Shown: positions 21,921 through 24,928 of the stretch, piece after piece
Numbering within the stretch: the first letter of the stretch is position 1
Layout of the letters: every line of letters starts with the position of its first letter
Virus record (IMG/VR): IMGVR_UViG_3300050025_000018
Location: 1 to 24,928 of that record
Direction: 5' to 3' (one strand)
DNA: 24,928 nucleotides
Source: a virus
Notes under the pieces: model-generated
Databases searched by the model: none
The model's input: only the letters and a program-made list of their open reading frames with translations
What the model was told of the DNA's origin: nothing
Position numbers and translations under genes: made by a program

Positions 21921-23464
21921 TGGCGACAAACGCACAACCCGTTCCCCAAGCGCAGTCCCGCTATGTGGCTCTCCCAAACGGCTCCTATATGGAGTGGCCG
22001 CAGGGCGTGTCTGCGGAAGAATTCAAGGCGAAGGCTGCGAAAGTTGGCGGCGCTCCTCCTGCTCCGTCTACCGACCCTAGCGGACGCACGCCAACAGGAG
22101 AACCGGCCAAAGGAGATTCTCGAAACTTCATTCAACGCGCTCTCGATAATCTCGTAACTCCAGACCCGCGCCGCGAGGAATGGCAGAATCCAGTACGAAG
22201 TGGAGTCGATGATTTTGCTCAGCATGTCGCCGCGCCAGTCGTATCTACGATTGCCCATCCGCTTAAATCTGCTGGCGGACTTCTGAAGATGGTTGCTAAT
22301 AGCGGCGGGACCCCTGAAGGTATGGCCCGCGAAATGGCCACTCCGCTTATCACAAAAGCGGTAGAGGATTATCAGGAGCATGGTCCTATTCGCGGCACGA
22401 CAGACCTTCTTGGAACAGGAACAGGATTATGGGCAAGTGGAGAAATGGGTGGAGCGGCTACAAGAGTGGCGATCCCTAAAGTTATGCAAGCCGGGAGCGC
22501 ATTAAGAACAGCGGCAATCGGCGATCCTGATGTGGCTTTGGCGCGTGGACTTGGAATTACGAAGTCTACCCGCAGCGGCGCAAATGCGCTTGCCTCTGTC
22601 GGTGATGCAGAAGTAGATGCTCCCGCTTTGGACGAAGCGCAAGGGGCGCGGCCCTTCGGTAAGGGCGCAACCAGCCGTGCAGATTTAGAGGGAAAGTTGA
22701 CAGGAGCGCGATCAGAGATTAACCAACCGCTCAATCAAGCCCATGACCTTGTGGCCAATAAGCGCGTGTCTGGCCCAGATGGCCCTACGACAGTTGCAGA
22801 GCTTGAGCGTGAACGCGCCGAACTGTCGCCGCAGCTTGACGCGCTGAGGAGAAATCCAGCCGAAGCAAATAGGATGCTGCAAAACGGAAAGACGGCTCTC
22901 GCGGCGGCAAAGGAACGCTACGACGCGCTTACCAATGCAATGACTCCGCACCTGGACGAAACGGGGATTGACTCACGCGCAATCAGAACCCAGGACGCGC
23001 AAGTTGCAAGCACGCTTGGACGCATCAAAGGAAAAACCACGTTGCCGGAAGAGCCGCAGCCTTATGGGTTCGGGAAGATAGCGAATATTAGTCTTGAACA
23101 TCCGTTCCAAGCTCCAGCACAGATAGGTTCGGGTATCCGTGATCTTGTAGCAGGACGACCAGCATGGAGCGGACGGCCCACTGACGTGAATATTCGTGAT
23201 GCGTTCTACAACGCAGGACCAAAGCCCACGTTTTCTTCGCCTAATCCTGGTTTTGCTAAGATTCCTACAGGTGCAGAATTTGGTGCGCCCGCAGGGTTGC
23301 AGGTTCCAGAAATTCCTCACGCTTTCGCAGATGTGACGCCAAAAGCAGAACCGCGCAGTTTGTTTGCGCCAGACCAAGGACGCATCATTCCTGCTACCCC
23401 TCACGCTTTCGCAGATACAATCCGTCCACGTAAAATAAACGTGTGGACCGGACATAAGGAGTAA
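21920..23464 (+). CDS. Internal virion-type structural protein (putative)
   Basis: A 514-residue protein starting in a TAATG overlap (21918-21922), with GGGAGGA 9 bases upstream. The open frame also reaches an ATG at 21902, but that ATG precedes the ribosome binding site. The N terminus has YVALPNGSYMEWPQGVSAEE, a short motif of the type 'value, then P/D-G, then W/F-P' often found at the start of large phage structural proteins. A likely coiled coil spans about 289-340 (TVAELERERAELSPQLDALR). The C-terminal 70 residues are Pro-rich and carry two copies of PHAFAD 28 residues apart. No enzyme motif is seen. Role inferred from position. Confidence 0.6.
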   Translation: MATNAQPVPQAQSRYVALPNGSYMEWPQGVSAEEFKAKAAKVGGAPPAPSTDPSGRTPTGEPAKGDSRNFIQRALDNLVTPDPRREEWQNPVRSGVDDFAQHVAAPVVSTIAHPLKSAGGLLKMVANSGGTPEGMAREMATPLITKAVEDYQEHGPIRGTTDLLGTGTGLWASGEMGGAATRVAIPKVMQAGSALRTAAIGDPDVALARGLGITKSTRSGANALASVGDAEVDAPALDEAQGARPFGKGATSRADLEGKLTGARSEINQPLNQAHDLVANKRVSGPDGPTTVAELERERAELSPQLDALRRNPAEANRMLQNGKTALAAAKERYDALTNAMTPHLDETGIDSRAIRTQDAQVASTLGRIKGKTTLPEEPQPYGFGKIANISLEHPFQAPAQIGSGIRDLVAGRPAWSGRPTDVNIRDAFYNAGPKPTFSSPNPGFAKIPTGAEFGAPAGLQVPEIPHAFADVTPKAEPRSLFAPDQGRIIPATPHAFADTIRPRKINVWTGHKE

Positions 23465-23468
23465 CACC

Positions 23469-24149
23469 ATGCCCCCATACGTGAACAATCCAACTCAAGG
23501 TTCGATCCTGCTCCAAAAGGGTGTAGCAACCTACCTTTTCGGCAGCTTCAACTACAAGCAGTCCAACACGCAGATGTACGTAACGAATATCGTGGGCAAC
23601 GGCACGACTGCCACACTCACTGTACAAGTCTACGGCGGTGAAATTCCTGTCGTTGGCAACCTTGTATCTGTGGCTCAGACTGCTACCTCTTCCGGCGCAT
23701 TTAACGTGAATCGCGTAGCTTTGACTGGAGTCACGCTCAATGCAACCGGCGCGGGAACGATTACATTCCTATCGGCTACCACGGTAGCATCCACGGCTGA
23801 TGCTGGGGTTGCGATTGCGGAGGTAGCGGAAATTCCTGAGACTCTTGCGGCTGTGAAGTCGATTGCCGTATGTCTCGAATCTCCCGAATGTGACAGCCAG
23901 AAAACTGTCCCGTTTGTGGCTTTATTTACCACGCTTCCAACTGCCGTTACGGTCACTCTTCAGGTTGCACTCAGAAACGTTGATGCGGAGTTCACGAATA
24001 CTACCACGGCTGTGACGGTAGCGGCTGGAGCGTATACGGCTGGACCTGTAGTACAGGCGACATTACAGCGCGGGTACTTCTATCGCGCAATCGTCTCTGG
24101 ATTGACTTTGGGTTCCGGTGCGGGTCTGATCGTAAAAATTGGCGGGTGA
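23469..24149 (+). CDS. Beta-domain virion protein, tail-associated (putative)
   Basis: A 226-residue protein with an AAGGAG site 7 bases before its ATG. Residues about 35-125 form a beta module (TATLTVQVYGGEIPVVGNLV, then GTITFLSATTV) related to modules in the genes at 13625 and 14693. The second half is another beta-type domain (AVTVTLQVALRNVDAEFTNT; YFYRAIVSGLTLGSGAGLIV). It lacks transmembrane or enzymatic signals. It lies directly before the fibre genes, so an attachment or decoration role on the tail is likely. Confidence 0.65.
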   Translation: MPPYVNNPTQGSILLQKGVATYLFGSFNYKQSNTQMYVTNIVGNGTTATLTVQVYGGEIPVVGNLVSVAQTATSSGAFNVNRVALTGVTLNATGAGTITFLSATTVASTADAGVAIAEVAEIPETLAAVKSIAVCLESPECDSQKTVPFVALFTTLPTAVTVTLQVALRNVDAEFTNTTTAVTVAAGAYTAGPVVQATLQRGYFYRAIVSGLTLGSGAGLIVKIGG

Positions 24150-24152
24150 TAA

Positions 24153-24692
24153 ATGACCATTGCGCGGCGTGACGACTATTTGACGGATGCACAGGGCAGG
24201 GCGCTTGCTGGCGCTCTCGTCTACTACTGCACACAGCCAGCCAGCACAGGGATACCCCCAAGCCCTTTAGCTACTGTCTACACGGACATGGCGGGAGATG
24301 TTGGCGTGAACCCTGTTGTTACAGATGGGTTCGGTCACGCTGTAGCATACTTAACGGCGGGGATTCTCTACACCATTGAGTTTGTCCATCCGTTGTTTGG
24401 CTCTAATCCGGTAATCCTAAAGGATCAGCAGGTAGAAGGTTCTGGAGGAACTGGATATACGCCATTTTCAGGAGTGCCTAGCGGAACAATCAACGGGATA
24501 AATCGCGTATTCACTTTAACCAATGGGGGCATTGCAATTCCAAACACAACCCCAGTGCAGATCATCGCATGGATGAATTTCCCCTTGATTCAAGGTCTTG
24601 GATTCACTGTTTCAGGGAATCAACTTACATTTGCAGTTGCACCTCAATCTGGTACGACAGGAGATGTCATTTATGCGTCAGGTCTTTATTAG
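24153..24692 (+). CDS. Tail-fibre N-terminal/collar protein (putative)
   Basis: A 179-residue protein. The first 95 residues resemble the beta-sandwich head common at the base of tail fibres: TIARRDDYLTDAQGRALAGA, then LATVYTDMAGDVGVNPVVTD and GHAVAYLTAGILYTIEF, a pattern also seen in carboxypeptidase-regulatory or Cna-B-type domains. A glycine-rich linker leads to a second beta domain (SGTINGINRVFTLTNGG). It ends 20 bases inside the next gene, so the two products may assemble into one fibre. The ribosome binding site is weak (GGCGGGTGA). Confidence 0.65.
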   Translation: MTIARRDDYLTDAQGRALAGALVYYCTQPASTGIPPSPLATVYTDMAGDVGVNPVVTDGFGHAVAYLTAGILYTIEFVHPLFGSNPVILKDQQVEGSGGTGYTPFSGVPSGTINGINRVFTLTNGGIAIPNTTPVQIIAWMNFPLIQGLGFTVSGNQLTFAVAPQSGTTGDVIYASGLY

Positions 24693-24928
24693 TCTCTTTA
24701 TCGTTTGCTCAAGTGTCATGTGTGCCCAAGTAGTGCAGATTCATCAAGGTGGCACAGGCTCAACCTCGGCAGCAGGCGCAATGTCGAACTTGGGCGGCGC
24801 GTCTCTCTCCGGCGCAGCGTTTACCGGGCCGATCTCTGCGCCGTACATCGACAACACCTGCATGGCCGACCAGCAGGCGGGCGCGGATATGGGCGCGAAG
24901 ATCGAGGCTTGCAATACAGCGATTCTGG
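24673..24928 (+). CDS. Tail-spike or fibre protein with signal peptide, truncated by the window end
   Basis: The start of a longer gene; 85 codons are visible. AGGAG lies 9 bases upstream of the ATG, inside the previous gene. The product begins MRQVFISLFIVCSSVMCAQV, a good secretion signal: one Arg, a hydrophobic core, and a likely cleavage after CA. Next come QIHQGGTGSTSAAGAMSNLG, the classic tail-fibre linker pattern, and then DNTCMADQQAGADMGAKIEA, which resembles the opening of right-handed beta-helix (pectate-lyase-like) spike domains. A secretion signal on a virion tail protein is unexpected. The C-terminal domain, needed to judge enzymatic activity, lies outside the window. Confidence 0.7.
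   Translation, partial: MRQVFISLFIVCSSVMCAQVVQIHQGGTGSTSAAGAMSNLGGASLSGAAFTGPISAPYIDNTCMADQQAGADMGAKIEACNTAIL

Noticed and set aside
1-24928. Diversity-generating retroelement, CRISPR array or insertion sequence
   Set aside because: No reverse transcriptase, no regularly spaced repeats, no transposase and no terminal inverted repeats with target duplications were seen.

Overview
The window is a 25 kb piece of a tailed double-stranded DNA bacteriophage or prophage. It covers the packaging, head, connector and tail genes. Every credible gene lies on the + strand, and together they read as one late operon. I see no integrase, repressor, replication gene, lysis gene, tRNA, CRISPR array or insertion sequence. 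No tape-measure, tail-tube or sheath gene is visible either. A long nozzle-like protein and a run of Ala/Gln-rich proteins resembling internal (ejected) virion proteins follow the connector region, so I infer a short-tailed, podovirus-like particle. The host cannot be read from the sequence. The style of the tail proteins reminds me of phages from soil Acidobacteriota, but that is only an impression.

Layout. (1) 2-1423: ParB-like domain fused to a DNA methyltransferase. (2) 1413-3346: small and large terminase subunits. (3) 3343-4911: seven very small genes, most joined by one-base stop/start overlaps; three (50, 47 and 41 aa) are easy to miss. (4) 4904-7420: portal. (5) 7448-9144: scaffold-like protein and a 104-aa protein. 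(6) 9145-9384: a structured non-coding leader. (7) 9385-10749: major capsid protein. (8) 10815-11171: GroES-like co-chaperonin. (9) 11164-12652: two unknown proteins, one with a Cys/His cluster and an AT-hook-like tail. (10) 12749-18583: putative head-tail adaptor, a beta-rich structural protein and a 1296-aa nozzle-like protein. (11) 18580-23464: an Fn3-like protein, a small protein with two possible starts, a GNAT-like protein and three internal-virion-type proteins. (12) 23469-24928: a beta-domain protein, a tail-fibre collar protein and the start of a tail-spike protein that carries a signal peptide.

The most unusual feature is the contrast in gene junctions. In most of the operon genes overlap or nearly touch. 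In the head-to-connector segment (7421-13624) most gaps carry strong perfect hairpins just ahead of the next ribosome binding site. The best case is a compact three-way-junction RNA (9310-9375) whose closing helix includes part of the capsid gene's Shine-Dalgarno. A hairpin of the form GGCGCGARAGCGC occurs before both the scaffold and capsid genes, with a looser version before the gene at 13625. I infer a set of cis-acting RNA elements that tune the ratio of head proteins. The GroES-like gene directly after the capsid gene suggests capsid folding through host GroEL with a phage lid.
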